Origin: a virus
Direction: 5' to 3' (one strand)
Virus record (IMG/VR): IMGVR_UViG_3300001450_000311
Coordinates: 1 to 23,851 of that record
DNA length: 23,851 nucleotides
Shown one piece after another: positions 14,429 through 21,715 of the stretch (positions are counted from its first letter, which is position 1; the number at the start of each line of letters is the position of its first letter). The translations under genes were made by a program, and so were the position numbers. The notes under the pieces were generated by a model, which saw only the letters and a list, made by a program, of their open reading frames with translations, was not told the origin of the DNA and ran no database searches.

Positions 14429-16158
14429 TATCCATTTGTAATTTTCATAAACTCTTTAACAGTATTCTTATTACCCATCTCTCTTCCATAAACATCAACA
14501 TCGGTAACCGCATCTGCGTCAACTCCATCAATAGGTTGTAGGTAAAATCTACCCTTGCCACAGTTAAACATTGATTCGATATCAGCCTTGTCTCTAGGTC
14601 TACCTGGTTTTAATGTTACCGTTACCACCATTCTTTCAGGAAAATCTTGTATACCAAGAGGACCTTCAAATGATATATCAGTATTCTCGCAGCAAAGATT
14701 TCCAATAACAGCCATTGGGTTTAGAGGATTTCCGATTGTTAAGTGCCATTGTCCTGTTGGATTTCCGCTTAAAAATGCAGCAACGGCCTGCCCTCCCTGT
14801 GGAGTGTTCATCATCTCCATTAGTTTACCTCCAATTACATTCTTTATTCCCTTACCTACCATTTCACCAAACGACTGTTCACTACTAGCAAACATTCCCT
14901 TCACATCACTAACAACGCTTCCAAAAAATCCTGAAATATCTCCATTCTTGAGTTTATCTAAATCTCCAAGAGGCTGTCCAGTGCTGCCGTCTCCAGTCCA
15001 TCTTGTTGATCCGCCCCAAAACGGAGCATTGTTATAAGTTAGAGCTAATATATTTGATAATTGGTCCATCATCATAATCTTAGGGTTTGCACCACCAAGG
15101 GATCTTAATTCGTATTCAAATTTAAGAGTGAACGAGTGTTCAAACTTTAGACCCTGCTTCCTCATGTTTATATTCTTAATAACATTTAAAGGACCAAATA
15201 CGTGGTTAGGATATGTTTCTTTAAACGAGTCATATCCTGCATTTGCTTTCTGTGAGGCTATATCAACTGAACTTTTACCCTTGACTGCCCCAATTGCGGC
15301 TTTAGCAATAGGACTTTCGTTTATAAATGCGCCAAATGTTCCAGACCTTTCACTGGTTTTAGCTTGCATTTCTTGTACCTTAGACTCTACGTTCTCCCAC
15401 TCAAATCCAAGTTTAAATCCAAGTATTTCATTTATATTATTTCCAGTGTTCTCTCCCATCCATGTAATAGCTCTTGCTATATCGGGCGAAGACAATGTGA
15501 CTACTTTACCATCTTTTGCAAGTTCTTTGGGGGATATAATATCATCTCCACATGGAAATGGAAATCTTCGAAGAGTTAACATTTGGTTATTTGGAATCTT
15601 ACCAAAGTATTTTGTCAGTGCAAAATCACCATAATTGTATCTATAACCTAAATTCGCTGCAGCTCCCTCTCCGCCCATGCTACTTGTCAATTCTATAATT
15701 CTAGTTGCTGTTGGGTTTACTAAAGTGCTCTGGTCTATTTTATTGAATTGTTCTACGGCAACGCCACCTGAATCTGTTGTATGGCCAACCTTACCCTTGA
15801 AGTTCATTAGACTATATTTATTGAATACAGAGTATGGTCGCGCTCCATCAGTTACTATCTCTTCCGTTGGTTTGCCGTCCTTACCCTTCTTCATATAGCT
15901 AACAGATTCAAGTTCTTTTGTGTAATAAATTGGTTTACCAGGCTCAGCAACTGATGTTGGATATGGTCCAATAGCGGCTGTTCTAGATGCTACTTCTCCG
16001 TCTACAGCAGATGCATTATTTTCTGAAGCTGTTGCTTCATTCGTAGAATCATTATCATCATCGGCACCTAATATTTCATCAAACTTATTTTCAATACTCT
16101 CAGCAGCACTCAATGCATTGTCTTCAACACTCGTCAAAAAATCACTAAAAATTCCCAT
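14428..16158 (-). CDS. Probable tail tube/baseplate structural protein
   Basis: A 576-aa protein, first gene of the large tail operon. The N-terminal ~70 residues are acidic and low-complexity (GADDDNDSTNEATASENNAS). The body has Gly/aromatic-rich segments (LGYRYNYGDFALTKYFGKIP; LTLRRFPFPCGDD). Near the C-terminus, GNPLNPMAVIGNLCCENTDI, then FPERMVVTVTLKPGRPRDKA and DIESMFNCGKGRFY resembles the end of baseplate tube/initiator proteins, where an F-P-x-x-M/L ... L-x-x-x-R-P-R-D motif recurs. The segment FGSVVSDVKGMFASSEQSFG is helical. The exact T4 counterpart (gp48/gp54?) is a guess. A promoter-like motif lies 22 nt upstream, and the gene overlaps the gp53-like gene by one base. Confidence 0.72.
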   Translation of the reverse strand: MGIFSDFLTSVEDNALSAAESIENKFDEILGADDDNDSTNEATASENNASAVDGEVASRTAAIGPYPTSVAEPGKPIYYTKELESVSYMKKGKDGKPTEEIVTDGARPYSVFNKYSLMNFKGKVGHTTDSGGVAVEQFNKIDQSTLVNPTATRIIELTSSMGGEGAAANLGYRYNYGDFALTKYFGKIPNNQMLTLRRFPFPCGDDIISPKELAKDGKVVTLSSPDIARAITWMGENTGNNINEILGFKLGFEWENVESKVQEMQAKTSERSGTFGAFINESPIAKAAIGAVKGKSSVDIASQKANAGYDSFKETYPNHVFGPLNVIKNINMRKQGLKFEHSFTLKFEYELRSLGGANPKIMMMDQLSNILALTYNNAPFWGGSTRWTGDGSTGQPLGDLDKLKNGDISGFFGSVVSDVKGMFASSEQSFGEMVGKGIKNVIGGKLMEMMNTPQGGQAVAAFLSGNPTGQWHLTIGNPLNPMAVIGNLCCENTDISFEGPLGIQDFPERMVVTVTLKPGRPRDKADIESMFNCGKGRFYLQPIDGVDADAVTDVDVYGREMGNKNTVKEFMKITNG

Positions 16159-16180
16159 ATAAAACTAACTATCTTTAGTC

Positions 16181-16189
16181 TATATATCT
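16181..16189 (-). promoter_or_regulatory. Candidate late promoter of the large tail operon
   Basis: Minus-strand TTAGATATATAGACTAAAG, 22 nt before the ATG at 16158 and 8 nt after the stop of the preceding gene. It probably drives four tightly joined genes down to 11681. Confidence 0.55.
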
Positions 16190-16197
16190 AATAATCT

Positions 16198-16785
16198 TTA
16201 ATCAATCTTGTCAAGTTCTCTAGAAGTTGCTCGAAATAATATATCGTCAAGGTATTTATCACCATCATAGCCTCTATCTCCTAAAAACTTAAGAAGATGA
16301 GCTTTAAAAACACCTTTACTCTTATAGTAATATACACCATCAGAATATGATGACCTACCACATAGCTCGAAGAGCTCATATATTTTATGTTCAATAAAGA
16401 AGTTATGAATCTTATTAAATAAATCCATCATCTCTATTTTTGTTTTGCATATCATTGGACCATCCACGACAACCTTATATGAATCGCCGCTTCGCACCAT
16501 AAGTTCATCAAAGTCTGATTTCGTTTTATAGTTTTTTCGTAGCAGTTTCCATTTAGTCACTCCACCCCCAAAACCCTTCTTGAATTTTGCTCCAAATAAA
16601 AATCTTTTAAGAAAGTCAAGGTCGTCGAAGAACTGGTCTATTCTAACATGATATTCAGTGATTGTGTCCCCGTGTTTTACATCATGAATCACACATCTTG
16701 TAGGAAATAATACATCATGATTACTGGTGCTTGAAATGAGAGCATACACAATCTCACCCTTAGAATATACCCTATTCCTTATCAA
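16198..16785 (-). CDS. Hypothetical protein
   Basis: A 195-aa basic protein (MIRNRVYSKGEIVYALISST...), rich in Lys, Phe and Tyr, with no recognised domain. The N-terminal segment VYSKGEIVYALISSTSNHDV could be a small SH3-like barrel. No internal Met is near the start, so the TTG at 16785 is the best start. It overlaps the previous gene stop (TTGA). It is the last gene before the tail operon promoter motif. Confidence 0.6.
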   Translation of the reverse strand: MIRNRVYSKGEIVYALISSTSNHDVLFPTRCVIHDVKHGDTITEYHVRIDQFFDDLDFLKRFLFGAKFKKGFGGGVTKWKLLRKNYKTKSDFDELMVRSGDSYKVVVDGPMICKTKIEMMDLFNKIHNFFIEHKIYELFELCGRSSYSDGVYYYKSKGVFKAHLLKFLGDRGYDGDKYLDDILFRATSRELDKID

Positions 16786-17177
16786 AATTGTAGGGTTTCG
16801 TGGTTGTCGAACATATTAATTATATCTTCAGGAACGCCATCCACGTTTATAGTAATTAAGTTAATTTCTTCTAGACCACAGAACATATCGTATGCCAGTT
16901 CTTTAAAGTTATCAATAGTCTCTTCGTCAAGGTTCTTCATAAGATATATTACTCTCTCACTGACCTGTTTTTTACGAATATTATTAAATGCGTTTCTAAT
17001 AGCCATTCCTACAATAAATGGATGCGGTTCGACATCATGAAAATCTGACTTAATAAGCTTTGATGTTATTGAAACATAGTCTACTGCAGACGTGATCTCG
17101 TCCTTCTCGATTCTAACATATTTGTTAAATTTACGGGTAGAATCGCATATAACACAGTCTATTGAAGTCACTTCCAC
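16782..17177 (-). CDS. Hypothetical protein
   Basis: A 131-aa protein with an N-terminal Cys pair (CVIC, residues 8-11) and otherwise helical, acidic sequence ending DNHETLQF. No family is recognised. The start is GTG at 17177, one nt after the previous stop; the next in-frame Met is about 57 residues in, which would remove the Cys pair and the conserved-looking N-terminus. The stop overlaps the next gene. Confidence 0.6.
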   Translation of the reverse strand: MEVTSIDCVICDSTRKFNKYVRIEKDEITSAVDYVSITSKLIKSDFHDVEPHPFIVGMAIRNAFNNIRKKQVSERVIYLMKNLDEETIDNFKELAYDMFCGLEEINLITINVDGVPEDIINMFDNHETLQF

Positions 17178-17178
17178 T

Positions 17179-17493
17179 TTATTTTAATTTATCTTTAAGA
17201 CTTTTGATTTCAAGCTCGAGTTCTTTTATTCTTGAAACTGCCTCAATTTTAGAAGGTTCATAATGTGCTCCCCAAGATTCAGATATCTTGATTTGATTTG
17301 ACTGTCTTGAGTTGCCAAAGTCCATGCCTACGTCGAGGCATATATCTCTCATGAACCTTCTCTTGTGATCAGTTCCGCTGCTCCAATCATAAACCGTAAC
17401 AGTTTCATACGAGTCTCCTCCGGCATTTATGTTGTCATCTTTAATTTCTTTGATGACGCCGTTGTCTGCTATTTTAAGAATTATTTTTTGCAT
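17179..17493 (-). CDS. Hypothetical protein with C-terminal coiled coil
   Basis: A 104-aa protein. The N-terminus is beta-rich (MQKIILKIADNGVIKEIKDD) and the last ~22 residues (IEAVSRIKELELEIKSLKDK) form a heptad coiled coil, suggesting oligomerisation. I use the ATG at 17493; a TTG one codon upstream is also open. It overlaps the end of the previous gene by 20 nt in another frame. The function is unknown. Confidence 0.6.
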   Translation of the reverse strand: MQKIILKIADNGVIKEIKDDNINAGGDSYETVTVYDWSSGTDHKRRFMRDICLDVGMDFGNSRQSNQIKISESWGAHYEPSKIEAVSRIKELELEIKSLKDKLK

Positions 17494-17884
17494 CAAGCCT
17501 TTTCATCCTTAGTTCATTCGCTTCCTTCATTAATCTCTTTGCTTCCTTCTTGTCAGCTCTATATGTTTCTTTATCCTTAACTGTCGTTAAAAGCCATGCT
17601 TCTTCTAATAGTTTAATCTCGTCTTTATTATGCCCAGACGTTTTCCATGATTTTTTAACTGAATCTAATTTTGTTTGAATTTGATCGCTTATAGAATCAT
17701 TAGCTCTGTTTGTATTTAATGCATGGGCATCTTCTCCCTCTTGTCTAAGTCTTCTATATAATTCTCTTCCCTCTTCAGTGTTTCTATTCTTTTTATCTTG
17801 AAGCCCGAATTGAGTGTACATTTTTCTTTTCTGGGGCCTGCTCATTGCAGGCATCTCAGGTTGTTGTTCGTTTTCCTTACTCAT
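17474..17884 (-). CDS. Hypothetical basic helical protein
   Basis: A 136-aa protein, highly charged (Lys/Arg/Glu/Asp) and helical: RPQKRKMYTQFGLQDKKNRN near the N-terminus and YRADKKEAKRLMKEANELRM at the C-terminus. There is no membrane segment or catalytic motif. Composition would suit nucleic-acid binding or a scaffold/assembly role, but the family is not recognised. It overlaps the upstream gene by 8 nt and the downstream gene by 20 nt, so it is cotranscribed. Confidence 0.6.
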   Translation of the reverse strand: MSKENEQQPEMPAMSRPQKRKMYTQFGLQDKKNRNTEEGRELYRRLRQEGEDAHALNTNRANDSISDQIQTKLDSVKKSWKTSGHNKDEIKLLEEAWLLTTVKDKETYRADKKEAKRLMKEANELRMKRLDAKNNS

Positions 17885-18425
17885 AGTATTTGTTTATAAA
17901 GTTAGTAATTTCAATTTGTAAAAACTCTTGTAGTTTATTTATTTCAATTTCTGCGATTGCGTTATTTACCACTGCATTTACTAGTTCTGATTTCTCTTCT
18001 TCAGAATTTTCAACAAGCATATCAATAACTTTCTTTTTCGGAATATTAATATTCAATTTAACATCAACGGCTTCGACGTTTTTCTTAGATATTGTCTTGA
18101 CTAAAACTTGAAGCGGAGAGAATATTGGTTCAACAGGAGCAACCCTTTGAACTTTCTTTTCTTTTGTTTTAGTTATCTCATTAATTATAGATGGTTCAAC
18201 AGGATTCACGGATGGTAACGACATGTCGTTTAGTACTGCACCTGGCAATGGCACTTCTCCATCAATAAATTCAGTTAAAAACTCATGTATTATTTCTGTA
18301 AAAATCTTACTACCGTCTGTAAAATTCGTAAATTCACCAGTGATGTCTTTAACTTCTACTATTTTACCGAAGTTATCGCCTTTGTTCCACTGATATTTTT
18401 TAACATCTTCTTTTGTTTCTGACAT
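17877..18425 (-). CDS. Hypothetical protein
   Basis: A 182-aa protein starting MSETKEDVKKYQWNKGDNFG. The middle is Pro/Val-rich and the C-terminal half charged and helical (VENSEEEKSELVNAVVNNAI). I choose the ATG at 18425: it is preceded by an A-rich leader (AAATAAATAAAATG) and a promoter-like motif 20 nt upstream. A longer reading from 18491 would translate that motif itself as coding and overlap the previous stop, so it is unlikely. The function is unknown. Confidence 0.65.
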   Translation of the reverse strand: MSETKEDVKKYQWNKGDNFGKIVEVKDITGEFTNFTDGSKIFTEIIHEFLTEFIDGEVPLPGAVLNDMSLPSVNPVEPSIINEITKTKEKKVQRVAPVEPIFSPLQVLVKTISKKNVEAVDVKLNINIPKKKVIDMLVENSEEEKSELVNAVVNNAIAEIEINKLQEFLQIEITNFINKYYE

Positions 18426-18445
18426 TTTATTTATTTTTAGTAAGT

Positions 18446-18455
18446 TATATATTCT
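18446..18455 (-). promoter_or_regulatory. Candidate late promoter
   Basis: Minus-strand TAGAATATATAACTTACT, 20 nt upstream of the preferred ATG at 18425 and 14 nt after the stop of the 65-aa gene. Confidence 0.5.
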
Positions 18456-18468
18456 ATTAAGTAGGGAT

Positions 18469-18666
18469 CTACCCAAGATCATAAAACTCATTATCGTCTA
18501 ATTTCCACTTATCCACAAACTCATTTATAAAGTCCATTGATTCAGGAGAACCAATATAAGCATCAACTTTTTTTACATATCCACGATAGAAATTACTGCT
18601 TCCGTTTTCAGATAAAATAGTTATCAATTCCTTTTTGGTTGGTATGTACTTTTTGTTAAAACTCAT
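18469..18666 (-). CDS. Small hypothetical protein
   Basis: A 65-aa protein (MSFNKKYIPTKKELITILSE...), with a basic N-terminus and an acidic C-terminus (KWKLDDNEFYDLG). No domain is seen. Its start overlaps the end of the dCMP deaminase gene by 11 nt, so it is likely translated from the same mRNA. Confidence 0.6.
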   Translation of the reverse strand: MSFNKKYIPTKKELITILSENGSSNFYRGYVKKVDAYIGSPESMDFINEFVDKWKLDDNEFYDLG

Positions 18667-19096
18667 TCCAGACTATTACTTTATTTACGTTAATATTTGC
18701 TTTTTTTAATAATTCAATTCCTTTAGTATCTCGATACTCCTCACTATAGAATACATTTTTAATTCCTGACTGTATAATCAATTTAGAGCATTGAAAACAC
18801 GGACTCATTGTTACATAGAGATCAGCTCCTTTAGAATCTACTGTTGATTTCGCTATTTTTGCAAGAGCGTTAGATTCAGCATGTAAGACTTCAGGCTTTG
18901 TTGTTAATTTTCCAGTCTGTGAATCTATGCTCTCGCACGAGTTATTGAATCCATGTGGAGTTCCATTATATCCAAACGAAACAATTTGAGTATCTTTTAC
19001 AATTACGCTACCTACTTTACGACGTTCAGCATAACTAAGTTTAGCAAATTGATACGCGACCTGCATGTATATTTTATCTATTGGTAATCTTGGCAT
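18656..19096 (-). CDS. Deoxycytidylate (dCMP) deaminase
   Basis: A 146-aa protein of the zinc cytidine/deoxycytidylate deaminase family. The catalytic motif is H72-A-E74 and the zinc cysteines are in PCFQC (C100 and C103), with VGSVIVKDTQIVSFGYNGTP upstream as is usual in dCMP deaminases. It converts dCMP to dUMP, which feeds thymidylate synthesis for phage DNA; T4 gene cd does the same. The allosteric-looking GYNGTPHG segment is present. A strong AT-rich hairpin ends 2 nt before the ATG. Confidence 0.92.
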   Translation of the reverse strand: MPRLPIDKIYMQVAYQFAKLSYAERRKVGSVIVKDTQIVSFGYNGTPHGFNNSCESIDSQTGKLTTKPEVLHAESNALAKIAKSTVDSKGADLYVTMSPCFQCSKLIIQSGIKNVFYSEEYRDTKGIELLKKANINVNKVIVWNEF

Positions 19097-19098
19097 GT

Positions 19099-19130
19099 AA
19101 AAAGTATTCTATATTATATAGATACTTTTT
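19099..19130. promoter_or_regulatory. Long AT-rich hairpin directly upstream of the dCMP deaminase start
   Basis: A perfect 9-bp inverted repeat, AAAAAGTAT/ATACTTTTT, is extended by a 5-bp CTATA/TATAG stem with one bulged T and a 3-nt loop. It fills most of the 47-nt gap between genes and ends 2 nt before the ATG. It could act as a weak terminator, an operator around an embedded TATAATATAG, or a translation-blocking hairpin. Confidence 0.6.
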
Positions 19131-19143
19131 GGATTGTTTAATG

Positions 19144-19473
19144 CTACTTCTCTTCTTCTCCTTTGTTCTCCATCTCTAGAACCTCGTTAAGTTTTTTAGA
19201 GAACGCCTCCTTCATAGCATTTATAGATGCTTCAAATTGCTCTGGCGTATGTTCTTTAGATTCTTTTAAAGCTTTTGCCGCAAGTGTTGCAACTAAAGCT
19301 GCATTTTCTTTCATATATGATTCTTCAGTATGCTCATCGTGTACATCACTAGCCCACTCTTTAGCTTCTCCAACGATTTCTTTATAGCACTCGTTGAGTT
19401 TATCAGCAACCTTGTATTTGTCGTCAGTCGAGACTGAATCTTCCTCACCAACAAACGCCTCGTACATTTTCAT
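19144..19473 (-). CDS. Small acidic helical protein with T4-type capsid-targeting N-terminus
   Basis: A 109-aa protein from the ATG at 19473 (an ATG four codons upstream, at 19485, is also open). With this start it begins MKMYEAFVGEE, which lines up with MKTYQEFIAEA, the capsid-targeting sequence of T4 internal proteins (M-K-x-Y-x-x-F-x-x-E). In T4 the prohead protease gp21 cuts after that Glu. The rest is Ala/Glu/Lys-rich helix (ENAALVATLAAKALKESKEH) ending in charged residues, which suits an internal head or core protein. The leader ATTAATAAAATG matches other starts in the window and favours 19473. The role is inferred. Confidence 0.65.
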   Translation of the reverse strand: MKMYEAFVGEEDSVSTDDKYKVADKLNECYKEIVGEAKEWASDVHDEHTEESYMKENAALVATLAAKALKESKEHTPEQFEASINAMKEAFSKKLNEVLEMENKGEEEK

Positions 19474-19508
19474 TTTATTAATCATAACTTGAATATTTTT
19501 ATTTAGAT

Positions 19509-19517
19509 TATATATCT
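19509..19517 (-). promoter_or_regulatory. Candidate late promoter for the 109-aa gene
   Basis: Minus-strand AAAGATATATAATCTAAA directly after the stop of the hydrolase gene, 23 nt before the ATG at 19485 and 35 nt before the one at 19473. Confidence 0.5.
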
Positions 19518-20360
19518 TTAGTCTTTTTGTATCTTTTTAGAAGTACTTATTGCCCAGTCTACGCCTTCATCTCCTCCCCAAGTAAGCCAAGCAACGTATC
19601 CATTATCCTTCCATGGAGTATCTTTATATTTTGAATCTATCTTACTGTTTTTTCGGTGTCTATTAAACGCTGACATTCGTTTAACGGTATCTGCACTTAA
19701 GTTTTCTCCTTTCGCAAGTTGATGTGCTCTAGCCCAACCAACTCTAGTCGCAGCAGTTACCTCGTCTCTACCATGTTCCTCTTTCCAGTCAATTGCTTGT
19801 TGTGCATTTTTTTTAGCAGCTGCAGGGTAATCAGAATACGTATTTTCTTCTAATATTTTATTATCATGAAACGATTGAAATGAATGTACTTTAGATTCTT
19901 TTATTTTAAGAGTTTCTGAGATTGCACTTTTAAAAACTTCATCTGGAACTCTATGTCCACCTTCATATTGATAATACTTAAAAGAACCTATGCCTTCATT
20001 AGAAAAGTATTTTTTAATTTTAGAACCTTTAATCACGTTATCCTTTCTGCCAAGGTAAACTTTATTTTTACTAGCCTTGGTAGAGACTTCAACAACTGGA
20101 TCAAAATTTCTACTAACTACAGCAGGATTAAACAATAACGTGGGTATGTTTAGGTGTTGTCCTATTAAGTAGGCAAAATAACCTCCCATCGAGGATCCTA
20201 TTATTAAATCTGAACCCTTGCATCCGTTTAAAACTTCAGCAAATATATTACTATCTGTATATTGTATTTTAGGTACGTAAGTATCAAACTTATCATTTAA
20301 CCAATCTACTTTAGGTCCATAGTTTGGACTTTCCAGCCCGTGAAGATAAGATACTTTCAT
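19518..20360 (-). CDS. Alpha/beta-hydrolase (esterase-like) fused to a phage-associated C-terminal module
   Basis: A 280-aa protein from the ATG at 20360 (MKVSYLHGLESPNYGPK is a typical YqiA-like start; a Met seven codons upstream would overlap the previous gene). Residues 1-155 form a small alpha/beta-hydrolase: LHGLESP, nucleophile elbow GSSMGG (S57), NPAV, then D107 in GRKDNVI and H136 in EGGHRVPD, a complete Ser-Asp-His triad. Residues ~177-278 are a different module (SDYPAAAKKNAQQAIDWKEE, then GWARAHQLAKGENLS, RMSAFNRHRKNS and YVAWLTWGGDEG). I recall that module in phage head/protease-associated proteins. It follows the capsid-targeting-like gene by one base (TAATATG). The substrate is unknown. 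Confidence 0.72.
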   Translation of the reverse strand: MKVSYLHGLESPNYGPKVDWLNDKFDTYVPKIQYTDSNIFAEVLNGCKGSDLIIGSSMGGYFAYLIGQHLNIPTLLFNPAVVSRNFDPVVEVSTKASKNKVYLGRKDNVIKGSKIKKYFSNEGIGSFKYYQYEGGHRVPDEVFKSAISETLKIKESKVHSFQSFHDNKILEENTYSDYPAAAKKNAQQAIDWKEEHGRDEVTAATRVGWARAHQLAKGENLSADTVKRMSAFNRHRKNSKIDSKYKDTPWKDNGYVAWLTWGGDEGVDWAISTSKKIQKD

Positions 20361-20361
20361 A

Positions 20362-20991
20362 TTATATTTTTGGTTTTCCAATCATTATTTTAGTGTGCTT
20401 AGTTCCTCCTAAGATTCTAGAGTACCATCCATTTCCGCTTCTATCTGGGTTTGAAGGGTCTTTACCATGCCATTCAATATCTTTTCCTTTTAGTAATTCC
20501 TCAACCTCTTCTTGAGTATCAATTGAAGGAACTCCATATTTATCCAACATAATATCAGCAAGTTTACCGCTAACCTCTCCGTAATATCCAGGCTTTTTTA
20601 ATATATTAGCCTTATGTGTTAAATATTCTCTAGTAGAATCTTTCTTTCCGTCATGTCCTACTCCACTAAACTTAACTCCATATTTCGTGTTCTGGCCCCA
20701 TACTATCAAATCAAGGTCTGGTGATCCGTGAATATCAATACCTTGCCAGAATGTCCAGTCTGGATCAGAAAATACATCATCAGGAGATTTAACTTTTGCG
20801 TGTCCACCTAACGTCGAGTATGCTATATTAATTAAATCAAAGAATTCTCCAGCTAATTCTGGATGTTTTCTTGGTTTAATCTTCATCCACTTACCCTTCT
20901 TTGGTTTTAATAGCTTTCCGCTTACATCATCATATTGATGTCCATCTGCTCTTTCATTAGCGAACTCCTCGTATAACTTAATTTTCTTCAT
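20362..20991 (-). CDS. Protein with capsid-targeting-like N-terminus and uncharacterised phage domain
   Basis: A 209-aa protein. It begins MKKIKLYEEFANERADG; the LYEEFANE core resembles T4 targeting peptide TYQEFIAE. The body (~40-205) is one compact domain with HPELAGEFFDLINIAYSTLG, DWTFWQGIDIHGSPDLDLIV, KKPGYYGEVSGKLADIMLDK and NGWYSRILGGTKHTKIMIGK. The general pattern is one I associate with uncharacterised, possibly acyltransferase-like, phage proteins, but I cannot name a family. The next gene, the hydrolase fusion, starts one base after its stop. Together they may be packaged or ejected proteins. A promoter-like motif is just 4 nt before the ATG. Confidence 0.65.
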   Translation of the reverse strand: MKKIKLYEEFANERADGHQYDDVSGKLLKPKKGKWMKIKPRKHPELAGEFFDLINIAYSTLGGHAKVKSPDDVFSDPDWTFWQGIDIHGSPDLDLIVWGQNTKYGVKFSGVGHDGKKDSTREYLTHKANILKKPGYYGEVSGKLADIMLDKYGVPSIDTQEEVEELLKGKDIEWHGKDPSNPDRSGNGWYSRILGGTKHTKIMIGKPKI

Positions 20992-20995
20992 ATAC

Positions 20996-21004
20996 TATAT
21001 ATCT
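20996..21004 (-). promoter_or_regulatory. Candidate late promoter, possibly leaderless
   Basis: Minus-strand AAAGATATATAGTATATG, filling the 13-nt gap between genes and ending 4 nt before the ATG at 20991. It is the highest-coordinate match to the motif family. Confidence 0.45.
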
Positions 21005-21412
21005 TTAATCCCAGTCCTTTTCAAACCTATACCAGTGATCCGCTTCAGCGCAAGACCTCATAGCATCTAATATAATAGTGTCCATTTCTGAACCACTTAG
21101 ACTGTCAACGAATGACTTGATAATTCCTTCAAGTAGGAGTAACTCATGTTCTTCTCCACTGAAGTTGCTGCACATATGATGTGATATTGCGTTCTTAGTA
21201 AGGGCTGAACATATTCTAGTTGCTATAGAATCATCATCGTTAAATCTGCTACCTGAATAATAATCAAAGTCTCCTTCAAACATATTAAATATTTCGCCTT
21301 CAGTATGTCTCATTCTAAATAAAGATACTGCAAGTTTAATAGTATCTCCGCATGCGTTTTTAGCGGGTTTATTATAGCTAATTCCGTTTGATTTGATGTT
21401 TTCTACTTTCAT
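21005..21412 (-). CDS. Hypothetical protein
   Basis: A 135-aa acidic helical protein (MKVENIKSNGISYNKPAKNA...), with scattered Cys and His in its C-terminal half (ISHHMCSNFSGEEHELL; RSCAEADHWYRFEKDWD). Metal binding is possible but no known motif is clear. Its leader AAATAAAAACTAAAATG is also found at the next gene upstream, and the 8-nt gap implies cotranscription. Confidence 0.6.
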   Translation of the reverse strand: MKVENIKSNGISYNKPAKNACGDTIKLAVSLFRMRHTEGEIFNMFEGDFDYYSGSRFNDDDSIATRICSALTKNAISHHMCSNFSGEEHELLLLEGIIKSFVDSLSGSEMDTIILDAMRSCAEADHWYRFEKDWD

Positions 21413-21420
21413 TTTAGTTT

Positions 21421-21714
21421 TTATTTTAATTGTTTCTTAACTGTTTTAGCCCATGCTGGAATAGTAAAGGCTGTAAATTCTTCACCATCACAGCATATAT
21501 CGTCATTTTCTCCCTCAGCCTCGTTTAGAAGTTCTTGCACTTGCATTGCTCTTACGAAAGAACTATTAGCAAATCCAATAGGAATAGAAGGTCCACTATG
21601 AACAGCATTAAGATTATCTGTGTAGTGTCCTTTGCTCTCGCCGCATTCGCAAGTTTTAGGCTTACGAGTGAGGTTAAAGATTGACATGCAATTTTTGCAA
21701 AGAAGTAATTTCAT
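21421..21714 (-). CDS. Small zinc-ribbon protein
   Basis: A 97-aa protein. The N-terminus holds C6-x-x-C9 and C22-x-C24-G (LLLCKNCMSIFNLTRKPKTC, then ECGESKGHY), a zinc-ribbon pattern that could bind nucleic acid or protein. The middle is acidic with a CC pair (NDDICCDGEE) and the end is basic. It sits between the 144-aa and 135-aa genes with 1- and 8-nt gaps. The target is unknown; a role in early host takeover is possible. Confidence 0.65.
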   Translation of the reverse strand: MKLLLCKNCMSIFNLTRKPKTCECGESKGHYTDNLNAVHSGPSIPIGFANSSFVRAMQVQELLNEAEGENDDICCDGEEFTAFTIPAWAKTVKKQLK

Positions 21715-21715
21715 T

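Noticed and set aside
16782-17884. Idea that the small genes form a toxin-antitoxin or defence module
   Set aside because: No toxin, nuclease or antitoxin motif is visible; they are simply unknown phage genes.
18426-18491. Longer N-terminus for the 182-aa protein
   Set aside because: It would code through a promoter-like motif and overlap the previous stop by 23 nt; the ATG at 18425 has a better A-rich leader.
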